Notes under the pieces: model-generated
What the model was told of the DNA's origin: nothing
Databases searched by the model: none
The model's input: only the letters and a program-made list of their open reading frames with translations
Position numbers and translations under genes: made by a program
Shown here: in pieces, positions 28,515-37,349 of the stretch
Layout: each line of letters opens with the position of its first letter
How positions within the stretch are numbered: the first letter of the stretch is position 1
Origin: Mucilaginibacter oryzae
Lineage (GTDB): Bacteria; Bacteroidota; Bacteroidia; Sphingobacteriales; Sphingobacteriaceae
Assembly (NCBI RefSeq): GCF_003148845.1
Contig: NZ_QGHA01000001.1
Location: forward strand, 992,001 to 1,056,000
Direction of reading: 5' to 3'
DNA length: 64,000 nucleotides

Positions 28515-28679
28515 ATTACGAAACACCAAACAATAATAATCGCGGGTTAATACCTAAAATGCTGGCCGAATTAATGGCCCGCATTGGTTACATCTGAATG
28601 TTCTTTGATATAGTGGATTTTTTAATAAACAGCTTGTAACCGAGCTACAGAAGGTTCAGGGATATGTACTTTATACCTG

Positions 28680-28687
28680 TATATTTG
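28680..28687 (+). promoter_or_regulatory. Promoter -7 element for the TlpA-like gene
   Basis: TATATTTG matches TAnnTTTG exactly, 27 bases before the ATG at 28715. No TTTG is seen at the -33 distance, so the call rests on the -7 element and position. Confidence 0.4.
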
Positions 28688-28714
28688 AGTACTAAATCTT
28701 ATGCTTTGTAGCTT

Positions 28715-29836
28715 ATGAAAAAAATAATTCCGCTACTGTTACTACTGGCACCGGTTGCAGCGCTGGCGCAAGCGCCATTTACTGTTAAAGGCACCGGTGA
28801 AGGTTTTAAAAACGGAGATAAAATATATCTTACTTATAAGGTTGATGGCAAACCGCAATTAGATTCGGCAGTAGTAAATAATCACACCTTCGGCTTTAAA
28901 GGGACTATTAACGGTATAACGCCGGCCAGCCTTTATCAAAACGAAAACCCGATGCAAATAGAGGTGGCCTATAACTCCATCGGGTTTTATATAGAGCCGG
29001 GAGATATTTTATTTACTGCTAACGATTCTCTTAAACATGCAACCATTTCGGGCACGCAAACCAACAGGGATTTGATGAAAATTTCGGCGGAGCTAAAAAC
29101 TTTGCAAAGTAAGTATCTTAAATTAACGCTTGATTTTGAAGCACTGAAACCAGAGCAGCAAAAAGACATTAATGAAGTTGCTGTTTTTAGAAAGAAAAGA
29201 CAAACCATCCTTACCGAGATGGAGCCTGTTAAGTTCGGATTTATTAGTACTCACCCAGGTTCATACATCAGCCTGGTTACCGTATTAGACTTAATGCGCA
29301 GCGCAGCGCCGATACAACAGGTAGCTGCCGCTTATGCCAGCTTAACGCCGGATTTGAAAGCTTCACCCTTAGGTAAAAAAACAGCAGCCAATATAACCGG
29401 TCAGTTAAGATCAGCTGTCGACGTGATGGCTCCCAACTTCACCCTTCCTGATACGAAAGGCAAGCTGATAAAATTGAGCGACTATAAAGGGAAATATGTT
29501 CTGGTTGATTTTTGGGCGTCATGGTGCCTCCCCTGCCGTGCCGAAAATCCTAACATTAAGCTGGCTTATAGTCAATTTAAGGATAAAGGCTTTACCGTGT
29601 TAGGCATTTCATTAGACGACAAGCAAACCGAAAAAGCCTGGACCAAAGCCATTAAAGATGACGGTTTGGCCTGGACACAGGTTTCAGACCTGAAAGGCTG
29701 GAAAAATGAAGCCGCAATACTATACGGCATAACCTCTATCCCGGCTAATGTGCTGGTTGATCCCACAGGCAAAATCATCGCGCGCGATGTTAAAGACAGG
29801 GTTTTGATGGATAAGCTTAGCGAGCTTCTTAAATGA
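28715..29836 (+). CDS. TlpA/ResA-like thiol:disulfide oxidoreductase with N-terminal DUF4369-like domain
   Basis: 373 residues with a cleavable signal peptide (ending ALAQA). Residues about 21-115 resemble the DUF4369 domain found in front of Bacteroidota periplasmic thioredoxins. A helical linker follows, then an AhpC/TSA-type thioredoxin fold from about 235, with the redox motif WCLPC at 270-274 and the cis-proline region TSIPANVLVD near 350. It probably reduces or isomerises disulfides in the periplasm. It has its own promoter element and is separated from the preceding cluster by a terminator, so it is not part of that operon. Confidence 0.92.
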   Translation: MKKIIPLLLLLAPVAALAQAPFTVKGTGEGFKNGDKIYLTYKVDGKPQLDSAVVNNHTFGFKGTINGITPASLYQNENPMQIEVAYNSIGFYIEPGDILFTANDSLKHATISGTQTNRDLMKISAELKTLQSKYLKLTLDFEALKPEQQKDINEVAVFRKKRQTILTEMEPVKFGFISTHPGSYISLVTVLDLMRSAAPIQQVAAAYASLTPDLKASPLGKKTAANITGQLRSAVDVMAPNFTLPDTKGKLIKLSDYKGKYVLVDFWASWCLPCRAENPNIKLAYSQFKDKGFTVLGISLDDKQTEKAWTKAIKDDGLAWTQVSDLKGWKNEAAILYGITSIPANVLVDPTGKIIARDVKDRVLMDKLSELLK

Positions 29837-29967
29837 ATTGGCAAGTTAAACTAATGATAAACCTATACGAACGAATGAAAATTGATTACATCCTTGTCAA
29901 CCTAACAATATCAGATTTTGGAACAATGTACTTTAAATCATGCGTATAAATTCTGCTTTACAGCTTA

Positions 29968-31040
29968 TTATTTATTTCCCGTCAGTTTTAATTCATTTTC
30001 TATTTCTTCAATAGTTGGTAAACTTGAGCGCAGGTTTTTAGGTAGTGATCTGGTTAATTCAAATTCTGAAATCCCAATGGGCTTATTCATATCTCTTAAT
30101 GCATATTCAGCTATAACCTTATTTTTCGTTTGGCAAAGAATAAGACCAATAGTTGGATTATCGGTTGGATGTTTCATAAGGTCATCCACAGCAGAACAAT
30201 AAAAGTTCATTTTACCTGCATATTCTGGCTTAAAGTCACCTCTCTTTAAATCAACAACAACAAAACATCTCATTTTAAGATGATAGAACAAAAGGTCTAA
30301 ATAGAAGTCCTGATCACTAACAACCAATTTGTATTGCCTGCCAAGAAAGCAAAGCCAGCTCCCAATTCTAATAAAAACTTTTCTACATGTTTTACCAGTT
30401 CCGTTTCCAATTCTCTTTCGGTAAAAGGCTGTGCAATTGTAATAAAATCAAATATGTATGGATCTTTTAGTGTTTCCTTTACCAAATCAGATTGAGGATC
30501 GGGTAACGTTCTGGAAAAGTTATTAATTGCTGCTCCATGTCGAAGATGAAGATTACTCTTTATCATTAAAGAGAGAATATCCCTGCTCCAGCCGTTTAAA
30601 AGAGTTTGCTGTACATACCAAAAACGTATTTGCTTATTTTTTATCTTTTGCATTAACAAAATATTATGCCCCCAGGGAATTTGGGAAACGGCCTGTTTCA
30701 TAGATTCAGTATTTATCTGACTTACGCTTTCTAATTGGGAAACATGCTGTTTCCCAATTAGAAAATCCGAATCATATTCCTTATAAAACTGAACCATAAA
30801 CTTTAAATTTCTTTCAGAAAAGCCTTTTATTTCTGGCAGTTCATTCTTGATATCATTTGCTAATCGTGCAGTGACAGTAGCACCCCAACCTTGTTCATTT
30901 TGAATCCGGTTTATGGTTTTACCAATATCCCAATAAAGCATAGTCATTTCGGCATTTACTGCAAGAGCCGCTTTAGTTTGTGCATTGCGAATTCTTGCTT
31001 TGATGTCTGTAAGCAAAGATTGATAATCTTTAATATCCAT
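29968..31040 (-). pseudogene. DUF1016/YhcG-family PDDEXK nuclease, broken by a 1-base frameshift
   Basis: The intact protein would have about 357 residues. The first part (31040 to about 30342) is the DUF1016 N-terminal domain: NAEMTMLYWDIGKTINRIQ, GWGATVTARLANDIK, FSERNLKFMVQFYKEY and QIPWGHNILLM. The second part (to 29968) is the PDDEXK nuclease domain: SDQDFYLDLLFYHLKMRCFV followed by VVDLKRGDF, with the D and DxK catalytic residues intact. The two parts are in different frames. Restoring one G (one C on the plus strand) at 30341-30342 turns the junction into the family sequence FLGRQYKLVVSDQDF. Either a real pseudogene or a sequencing error in a short G run. Base composition is visibly richer in A and T than the neighbours. 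Confidence 0.85.
30728..30764. repeat. Perfect 17-bp inverted repeat inside the DUF1016 gene
   Basis: Arms of 17 bp (tttctaattgggaaaca and its exact complement) are separated by only three bases (tgc). The repeat is within the coding region, in a segment that codes for DFLIGKQHVSQLESVSQ, just before the conserved QIPWGHN motif. Confidence 0.85.
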
Positions 31041-31201
31041 AATAACCCGATAACGATTTCATGATAAGCAAAACGCTAAATTTAGTAGTAGAAGTTCAAG
31101 ATAAAATTTATAATAGTCAGACTACAAAAGGTATTTTCAACAATCAAACCTTAGTACAATCTGAATAAAATGTACAAATATTGCCGAGTTTACTATTTAG
31201 G

Positions 31202-32290
31202 TTATCCCGTTTGTATATAGCCGTCCCTAACAATAGTATCTTTAATTCCCTCAAATAAAAATGCTTCATCATTATCTGGATATCTAACTAAAAAATCATC
31301 AATGGCAGAGATTGTCTTATTGCCCGATATATATTGGTCAAAATGAATATAAAGCCAGAACAATCTATTTCGTTCATCAAGCTCAAGATTTTCTGCCAAA
31401 GCCAACTCGTAAACAATATCTTGAATACCTCTTACTTCTTTTAACACTAAAAAAACCAAATAAGAAAATGAACCTTTTACAATCCCGTCTTTTAAAAAGC
31501 ATAATGATGCTCTTACGGTTTCGGCAGTAAATAATTGATTTATATACTCTTTTACTTTAACCCCAATGGTGGATAATTGATAATGCGAATAATCTTTAGC
31601 TTTCCAAAGCACTGTTGGGTTGTCTAAGTAATTGCTTAACATTCCAAGAATATTCCCAAGAATAGCTTTTTCTTTAATATTAGCTATATTTAATACAATG
31701 TAATACCAAGATGCCTGCCTCTCTCTGTGATTTGCAAACAATGATTTTAGCCCCTTATAACAAATATCAGGATTTGCCACTTCTGAAAACGCTTCCAGAC
31801 TTCTTCCAAAATTCTCGTAATTTTTATACTCCAGGCTGTACACAATGAAATGTTCCTTGAAATAAGAAAATGTTTCAGCCGAAAATTCGTTGCATTTATC
31901 GATTCGTATGTTATGCGATTTGTTTAAAAGAACTTGCGGATTAACTTTTAAATATTCGGTTATGTTAACCCAATAAGCCTTATTAAATTCTAAATCGTAA
32001 ACAATACCTACAATTGGTAAAATGTGATTGATCCAATATTGAAGATGATCGGAGTCGGCAGGTATCTTATATCCGGATTTATCTTTATAAGTTTTCCCGC
32101 TTTTTATCTGAGCAAATACACAAAAGCTCGTGGCAATATTATTGTCGATGAATTCTATAAAACAATCATTTCCTTGATCATTTTCTAGATCTATAGCTTG
32201 AAAAATACAGTTATGTTCCTCCACAACTGACTGTATATATTTTAAGCCCAACTTTTCTGTGGCTTTATTCTGACTTCTCTTAGTGGACAT
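31202..32290 (-). CDS. DUF4365 domain protein, PDDEXK nuclease-like
   Basis: 362 residues. The N-terminal 100 residues match the DUF4365 pattern: KLGLKYIQSVVEEHNCIF, GNDCFIEFID (Asp 42, Glu 46), FAQIKSGK (Gln 61, Lys 63) and DHLQYWINHILPIVGIVYD. The spaced D, E and QxK residues fit a PD-(D/E)xK-type nuclease core as seen in many defence-linked proteins. The C-terminal 250 residues are helical and not recognised; they could be a sensor or repeat domain. The gene is AT-rich, stands alone, and neighbours the broken DUF1016 nuclease. A role in phage or plasmid defence is a guess from family and context only. Confidence 0.75.
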   Translation of the reverse strand: MSTKRSQNKATEKLGLKYIQSVVEEHNCIFQAIDLENDQGNDCFIEFIDNNIATSFCVFAQIKSGKTYKDKSGYKIPADSDHLQYWINHILPIVGIVYDLEFNKAYWVNITEYLKVNPQVLLNKSHNIRIDKCNEFSAETFSYFKEHFIVYSLEYKNYENFGRSLEAFSEVANPDICYKGLKSLFANHRERQASWYYIVLNIANIKEKAILGNILGMLSNYLDNPTVLWKAKDYSHYQLSTIGVKVKEYINQLFTAETVRASLCFLKDGIVKGSFSYLVFLVLKEVRGIQDIVYELALAENLELDERNRLFWLYIHFDQYISGNKTISAIDDFLVRYPDNDEAFLFEGIKDTIVRDGYIQTG

Positions 32291-32382
32291 TAGCTATAGT
32301 CGGATTATCACCAAACCACTAATTTAAGCAAAATCCAAGTGCAAAAAGAATCAAGAGAACAAATTAAATACTACTACCACGC

Positions 32383-33708
32383 TTAAAACAAGCCAAAAGT
32401 ATCGCGCATCCAATGCCCTTCCTGCGTTACGTAGTCTATCGGTACCTCATGGCCCAGATCTTTAAACACCATGATCTTTTTATTTTTTGCCGGGATATTA
32501 TTGTAAAACGCGAACTCGTTATTTGGCGGGGCTAAATGATCCAGCAGGCCTATACCAACCAGTATAGGTGTTTTAATATTAGGGGCGAAGTTTTTAATAT
32601 CATAATAATCAAGGTTATCCAGTATTTTTTCAAAACTTAAACCCGGTTTTTGTGAAGCGTACTTTTTAAAATCATAAACAGGCCATTCTGCAGCGCCAAC
32701 CAAATTGCGGATATCACACAGAATAGGGTTCTGCGCCGATGCTATGTTAACCCGGTTATCTAAACCAGCCAGCGCGGCAACCAGGTAGCCCCCCATACTG
32801 CCGCCTGATATTTCAATGCGGTTATGATCCAGTTCGGGGCGCGAATAAATAAAATCAATCACCCTTACGCAATCCATAATAACACCGCGCATTACGTATT
32901 TATTTTTATCCTCAACGTTAAGGGTAATATAATCTTCACGCCTGGTGTGAATCACATCGCGGCTGTTGCCCTGCCCGCGCACGTTAAGGGTGATAACCGC
33001 AATATCCTCATCCGGCCCAAACATCGGCATTAAATTAACCTGGTAACCGGGCAGGCCAACCAGTACAGAAAATTTACGTCCCTTAGGTCCGGCTTTAGGA
33101 ATGGTAAGCCAACCACGGATCACGATATTATCCAGCGATCGCATTTCGATAAGATAGGCCCTGCGGTTATCCTGCTCCATTTCGGGCTTTTCTGTCATCT
33201 TAAAATCGGGCTTTACGGCAGCCAGCTGGTCTTTAGCGGTTTGCCAGAACGCATCAAAATCGGCAGGACGGTTGTGAACAGACCGGATCTCCTGCGGCCG
33301 GATCCCAAATACCCGGCGGGTGGTGTCATCATAATCGCTCACATTGATCATGAAGTTTATTTTGTAAAAACCGGGCTTCATGGCCGGGATATTGAAGTTA
33401 TAGCTATTGGCGCCGCGGGCGGCTATTTTAACATGTACCGAATCTTTAGCTACCAATACCCCCGTTGGCGTGGTAACCCGGTAAGATACCTTACCCTCCT
33501 GTACGGTGTTATAAGTACTTTTAACCTCAAAAGTATAGGAGGCATTGTTGCTGAAAAGCGCGTCTTTACTTTTTGGGATAAGTGTTGTACTTACCTCTTC
33601 ATCATTAGCAACTTTGTGGGTATTGGGTTTAGCTAACGCATGTACCATGCCCGTACCCAACAAAACAGCGCCAATTAAGATGGCAATGGAGAATTTTAAA
33701 ATATTCAC
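32383..33708 (-). CDS. CE7-like acetyl(xylan) esterase with N-terminal beta-sandwich
   Basis: 441 residues, signal peptide at 1-25. Residues about 45-140 form a beta-rich leader domain (SYTFEVKSTYNTVQEGKVSY, NVSDYDDTTRRVFGIRPQE). The alpha/beta-hydrolase part shows the acetyl-xylan-esterase (AXE1/CE7) hallmarks: RGQG near 244, the nucleophile elbow SGGSMGGY with Ser 304, GLLD with Asp 390 and LGHE with His 420. Family members remove acetyl groups from xylo-oligosaccharides or other small acetyl esters. It is the last gene of an apparent four-gene operon and a close paralogue of the protein at 34618-35973. The exported location suggests deacetylation of imported or surface glycans. Confidence 0.87.
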   Translation of the reverse strand: MNILKFSIAILIGAVLLGTGMVHALAKPNTHKVANDEEVSTTLIPKSKDALFSNNASYTFEVKSTYNTVQEGKVSYRVTTPTGVLVAKDSVHVKIAARGANSYNFNIPAMKPGFYKINFMINVSDYDDTTRRVFGIRPQEIRSVHNRPADFDAFWQTAKDQLAAVKPDFKMTEKPEMEQDNRRAYLIEMRSLDNIVIRGWLTIPKAGPKGRKFSVLVGLPGYQVNLMPMFGPDEDIAVITLNVRGQGNSRDVIHTRREDYITLNVEDKNKYVMRGVIMDCVRVIDFIYSRPELDHNRIEISGGSMGGYLVAALAGLDNRVNIASAQNPILCDIRNLVGAAEWPVYDFKKYASQKPGLSFEKILDNLDYYDIKNFAPNIKTPILVGIGLLDHLAPPNNEFAFYNNIPAKNKKIMVFKDLGHEVPIDYVTQEGHWMRDTFGLF

Positions 33709-33744
33709 AATTAACAGCGGGTGATAAGATGAACGTTATGGAAA

Positions 33745-34593
33745 CTACCTGGTATCAATACGGTAATTAAATGAGGCAGAAACACTTGAGCCTGCTCCGG
33801 TATTTCTGCCGGTAATGAAATGCCCTCCCGTTAAAAACAGCGAAAAGTTTTTGCTGAACGAATGGCCGTAACTTAACGATACCTGGTTGAAAGCGAAATT
33901 TTTACCGGCGCTGGGGTTAGCGCTAAAATCTTTATTGATACTGCTTGCATAAAAACCGCCAAAGCTTAGCGAAATTTGCTCCTTAAACTTTTTATCCAGC
34001 GTTAAACCGTAAGTAGCGTTATACCGGTCCTGGAAAACACTCTCGTAGCCAAAGTATTCGCGTACGCCATTCTCCAAAATAAAAAACGAGTTTTTACCAA
34101 ACAGGTGCCCGCTGCCCGCGAAGGCCAGCTTTAGCTCGCCCCCTTTTTGGTTATAGCCTAAGGCGGTATTGGTATACATAGGTACAATAGCGGTGGCTTT
34201 TAAACTGAAGTAATATTTATAATTGATATTGGCAAGATAATACCTGATGCCCACCTCCAGGTCCTGTAAACCGGAACTTTTAAATGTTCCCTGGTCGCTG
34301 CTAAAATTGTTCATTACATAGGGCGCCAATACCGATAAAGTAAACTTGCGACTTATGCCATATTCGGCATAAAGCGAATAACTCCAGGAGTTGAATTTGC
34401 CGTTATCATCAAACGGGCCCTTACGGCTGTTGGCATCCCAGGCCTTGTTGGCAAAAAAGTAAGTGGCCGATGGCGATAATGAAATACGTCCTGGTCTCAC
34501 CGGGAAGCCGTCGGCAAAGCTCCTGTTCGCAAAAAGCAGGCATAGCAAGGCCGGGGAAAGTATGCATTTTAATATCGTATTTTTCAAAATCAT
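33745..34593 (-). CDS. Outer-membrane beta-barrel protein of unknown function
   Basis: 282 residues with a signal peptide ending RSFADG. The mature protein is a run of short amphipathic strands separated by turns, with aromatic girdle residues (YSLYAEYGISRKFTLSVLAPYVM, YYFSLKATAIVPMY, ISLSFGGFYASSINKDF) and a final strand SASFNYRIDTR. This is typical of a 10-14-strand outer-membrane barrel of the transporter/MetA-pathway kind. It lies between the two CE7 esterase genes (24 and 36 bases away), so it may deliver or export their acetylated substrate. No specific family name can be given. Confidence 0.7.
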   Translation of the reverse strand: MILKNTILKCILSPALLCLLFANRSFADGFPVRPGRISLSPSATYFFANKAWDANSRKGPFDDNGKFNSWSYSLYAEYGISRKFTLSVLAPYVMNNFSSDQGTFKSSGLQDLEVGIRYYLANINYKYYFSLKATAIVPMYTNTALGYNQKGGELKLAFAGSGHLFGKNSFFILENGVREYFGYESVFQDRYNATYGLTLDKKFKEQISLSFGGFYASSINKDFSANPSAGKNFAFNQVSLSYGHSFSKNFSLFLTGGHFITGRNTGAGSSVSASFNYRIDTR

Positions 34594-34617
34594 ATGGGGT
34601 ATGAGTTTAATATAGTA

Positions 34618-35973
34618 CTAAAATAATCCAAAGGTATCGCGCATCCAGCGGCCTTCATAATCTTTATAAACCTGGCTTACCTCGTGTCCGAGGTTTTTAA
34701 ACACCATCAGGCGCTTATCAGCATTCAAGGAATTATATACCGCGTAGCCATTGCCCGGCGGCACATAAGGATCGAGTAAACCTAAGCCCATAATTGTTGG
34801 GCATTGAATAGTTGCAGCAAAGTTTTTGGTATCGTAATAATCAAGGTTGTTCAGCACCTGATCGAAGGTTACGCCGGGGTTACCGAGCACATATTTTTTG
34901 ATATCGTTGATGGGCCACTCAACCGAGCCAACCAGGTTACGGATATCGCTCATAATAGGGTTTTGGGCCGAGCAAAGTGTTACCCGGTGGTCTAATCCGG
35001 CAAGGGCCAGGGCTAAATATCCGCCCATACTGCCGCCGGTAGCTAAAATCTGATCATGCCTTAAATTGGGCTGGGCATAAATAAAATCAACCGCGCGTAC
35101 ACAATCCATAATTACTCCGCGCATCACATATTTATTTTTATCCTCAATCCGGTATGATATAAAAGCATCGCGTTCGGTATGGATCACATCGCGGCTGGTA
35201 CCCTGCCCGCGGGTATTGAGCGTGATGATCACCAGATCAGGATCCAGCCCTACAATGGGATATAACTTAACCTGGTAACCGGGCAAGCCCAGCAATACCG
35301 AAAATTTCTTCCCTTTATTTTTGCTGATAGGCACCGTCATATAACCGCGGATGGTGAGGTTATCCAACGATTTCATTTCAATTTCGTACACCTTGCGGTT
35401 ATTGGTGTTCATGGACGGCAGCTCGGTAACCTTATAATTAGGCTTTACCCTGGCCAGTTCATCCTTTGCGTTTTGCCAAAACTGGTCAAAATCTGCCGGG
35501 CGGGCATATTGCGATTTAATTTCTTCGGGCCTGATGCCAAAAGCGCGACGGGTGGTATCGTCATAGTCGCTGACGTTGATCATCATGTTAAGCTTATAAA
35601 AACCCATTTTTAAGCCCGGAACCTCAAAATCATATTTCGAAGTACTTTTTTTGCCCAGGTTTACCGGCCTGGAGAGGGTTTTAACCGTTTGTCCTTTATC
35701 GGTTGTAATGATGTACGAGATAGTGCCTTCCTGGTTGGTATCGTAGTTGTTTTTGACCTCGAAACTAAAGGATGCCGTTGAGCCAAAAGATCCGTCCTTG
35801 CTGTTAATGTTGAGTACTGTTGAAACTTCATCCTCACCAGCAGCCTTCCCACCGGCACCTGCCGAACCGCCGTTTTCTTCCTGGCTGTGCTGCGCCATTA
35901 CGGGGGGTACAGCAAATAACAACACCATACAAAAGGTTATTAACAGTATCTTATTAAAGTTTTTCACCATCAA
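34618..35973 (-). CDS. CE7-like acetyl(xylan) esterase, second paralogue
   Basis: 451 residues, signal peptide ending PVMAQ, then a low-complexity Gly/Ala/Glu linker (29-48) that the first paralogue lacks. Same leader sandwich (FSFEVKNNYDTNQEGTISY) and hydrolase motifs: TRGQG near 256, ATGGSMGGYL with Ser 315, GLLD with Asp 401 and LGHE with His 430. The two proteins end in the same WMRDTFGLF, so they are true paralogues that have diverged moderately. It is preceded 8 bases upstream by an acyltransferase gene. Two related esterases in one operon could act on different acetyl positions. Confidence 0.87.
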   Translation of the reverse strand: MMVKNFNKILLITFCMVLLFAVPPVMAQHSQEENGGSAGAGGKAAGEDEVSTVLNINSKDGSFGSTASFSFEVKNNYDTNQEGTISYIITTDKGQTVKTLSRPVNLGKKSTSKYDFEVPGLKMGFYKLNMMINVSDYDDTTRRAFGIRPEEIKSQYARPADFDQFWQNAKDELARVKPNYKVTELPSMNTNNRKVYEIEMKSLDNLTIRGYMTVPISKNKGKKFSVLLGLPGYQVKLYPIVGLDPDLVIITLNTRGQGTSRDVIHTERDAFISYRIEDKNKYVMRGVIMDCVRAVDFIYAQPNLRHDQILATGGSMGGYLALALAGLDHRVTLCSAQNPIMSDIRNLVGSVEWPINDIKKYVLGNPGVTFDQVLNNLDYYDTKNFAATIQCPTIMGLGLLDPYVPPGNGYAVYNSLNADKRLMVFKNLGHEVSQVYKDYEGRWMRDTFGLF

Positions 35974-35981
35974 AAATATAA

Positions 35982-37214
35982 TTAAGCCTTAATATTTGCC
36001 GAACCGTTTTCAGCACTGCGCGCCTTATTCCTGATCAGGAAATCAGATTTACGGATATAATGATTAAGCGGCTCCTCAATCAGTTTAAACAACGTAACTG
36101 AAATAATATTTAAAACGACGAACGCGTATAAAAGGTTTAAACTATCGTACTCAAACGGCGAGTGCCAGTCTACCCCCCACTTATCATACAACTCAAAAAC
36201 ATAATCGTTAAGGCTGTTCATGCCGCCGTGTATAAAATTATAGATGTACCCTAAATGGATGAGGTAAAATATATACGAGCTTTTGCCCAGTAACTCAATA
36301 AAAGGGTGCGCCAAAAACTTTTTAAGCAGGGTGGTTTCGGTAAGCAGGCCGTAAAAAAATACGGTTATAGAAATAGCTAATAAATAATTGTTGGTTACAA
36401 TGCCCAGGGGATTATGCAGCCCGGCTTCGTAACCCGGCGGAATTGGAAGCGTGGACATGATCCATACACAAAAGAAGATGAGCCCGAAACCGAGGTAAGT
36501 GAACTTCTTTTTACTGGTTGCGCCCGCCGTTTGTTTACGTACGATCAGCGCCAGCTGTATACCCGCGAAAAATTCAAAACACCGGCCTAAAAAGGTATAC
36601 AGCATCATGAAAGTAAAATTGCCGAAAAAGCCAAACCAGTTTACATGGCTAAAAATCAACACCAATAAAACGCCCAAACCGGTAACGGCTACAGGCTGAA
36701 TATAAAACTTTTTGTATTTGGTGGCGATAAGAAAAATAAACGGCGCGGAAAAGTAAAAGCATTCTTCAACCGTGAGCGACCAGCCCTGGGCTACCCCGGT
36801 AAACTTAAACTGATCAAAAAAACCACGAAGAAAAACGATATTGAGGCCAAACATTACCGCAGGGTTCTGTCCTGCTGTAACCGTTTGGTTTTGGGTAAAA
36901 TGATAGGCAATGAACGCGCCTGTGGTAAGTATGGCATACATAGGATAGATGCGGGCCACACGATTTTTAAGATACTGCTTAAACCAATCTTTAGTAAGTT
37001 TAAAACTGTCAAAATACCTGAACGCGATCAGGAAGCCCGAAAGCACGAAGAAAATAGTTACCCCGATATGAAACTCATTGAAAAAGCGTTGCACAGAGTG
37101 GGGAAATTTTTCATCAAATACATAAGCGAAATGCGATATAAAAACCAGGTAAGCCGCCATTGCCCTAACACCAGTTAAAGCCGGAATGTAATTGGATTGC
37201 GCTCGTTGTGACAA
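35982..37214 (-). CDS. Acyltransferase 3 (OafA/NodX-type) membrane protein
   Basis: 410 residues with about ten hydrophobic segments. The N-terminal motif YIPALTGVRAMAAYLVFISHF contains the catalytic His of the acyltransferase-3 family, and FHIGVTIFFVLSGFLIAFRY and RVARIYPMY follow as in family members. Such proteins move acetyl or other acyl groups across the inner membrane onto O-antigens, exopolysaccharides or lipids. The product of this gene would add acyl groups, while the two downstream esterases remove them; their tight linkage (8 bases) makes a shared acetylated glycan plausible. First gene of the four-gene unit. Confidence 0.9.
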   Translation of the reverse strand: MSQRAQSNYIPALTGVRAMAAYLVFISHFAYVFDEKFPHSVQRFFNEFHIGVTIFFVLSGFLIAFRYFDSFKLTKDWFKQYLKNRVARIYPMYAILTTGAFIAYHFTQNQTVTAGQNPAVMFGLNIVFLRGFFDQFKFTGVAQGWSLTVEECFYFSAPFIFLIATKYKKFYIQPVAVTGLGVLLVLIFSHVNWFGFFGNFTFMMLYTFLGRCFEFFAGIQLALIVRKQTAGATSKKKFTYLGFGLIFFCVWIMSTLPIPPGYEAGLHNPLGIVTNNYLLAISITVFFYGLLTETTLLKKFLAHPFIELLGKSSYIFYLIHLGYIYNFIHGGMNSLNDYVFELYDKWGVDWHSPFEYDSLNLLYAFVVLNIISVTLFKLIEEPLNHYIRKSDFLIRNKARSAENGSANIKA

Positions 37215-37349
37215 AACAGACTTATTTTAACTTTTAGATCAATTTATTATACGAAGATAAAGGCAAAACAGATACCAAAAGCCTCACCCGAATCCGCTAC
37301 GGGCGCGAGACTTAAAAGCTTATTAAATAAAAGTTAAAAATTAGAGTAT

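Noticed and set aside
27972..28529. 185-codon minus-strand frame
   Set aside because: Antisense to the PKD/discoidin gene and crosses its terminator; no family features.
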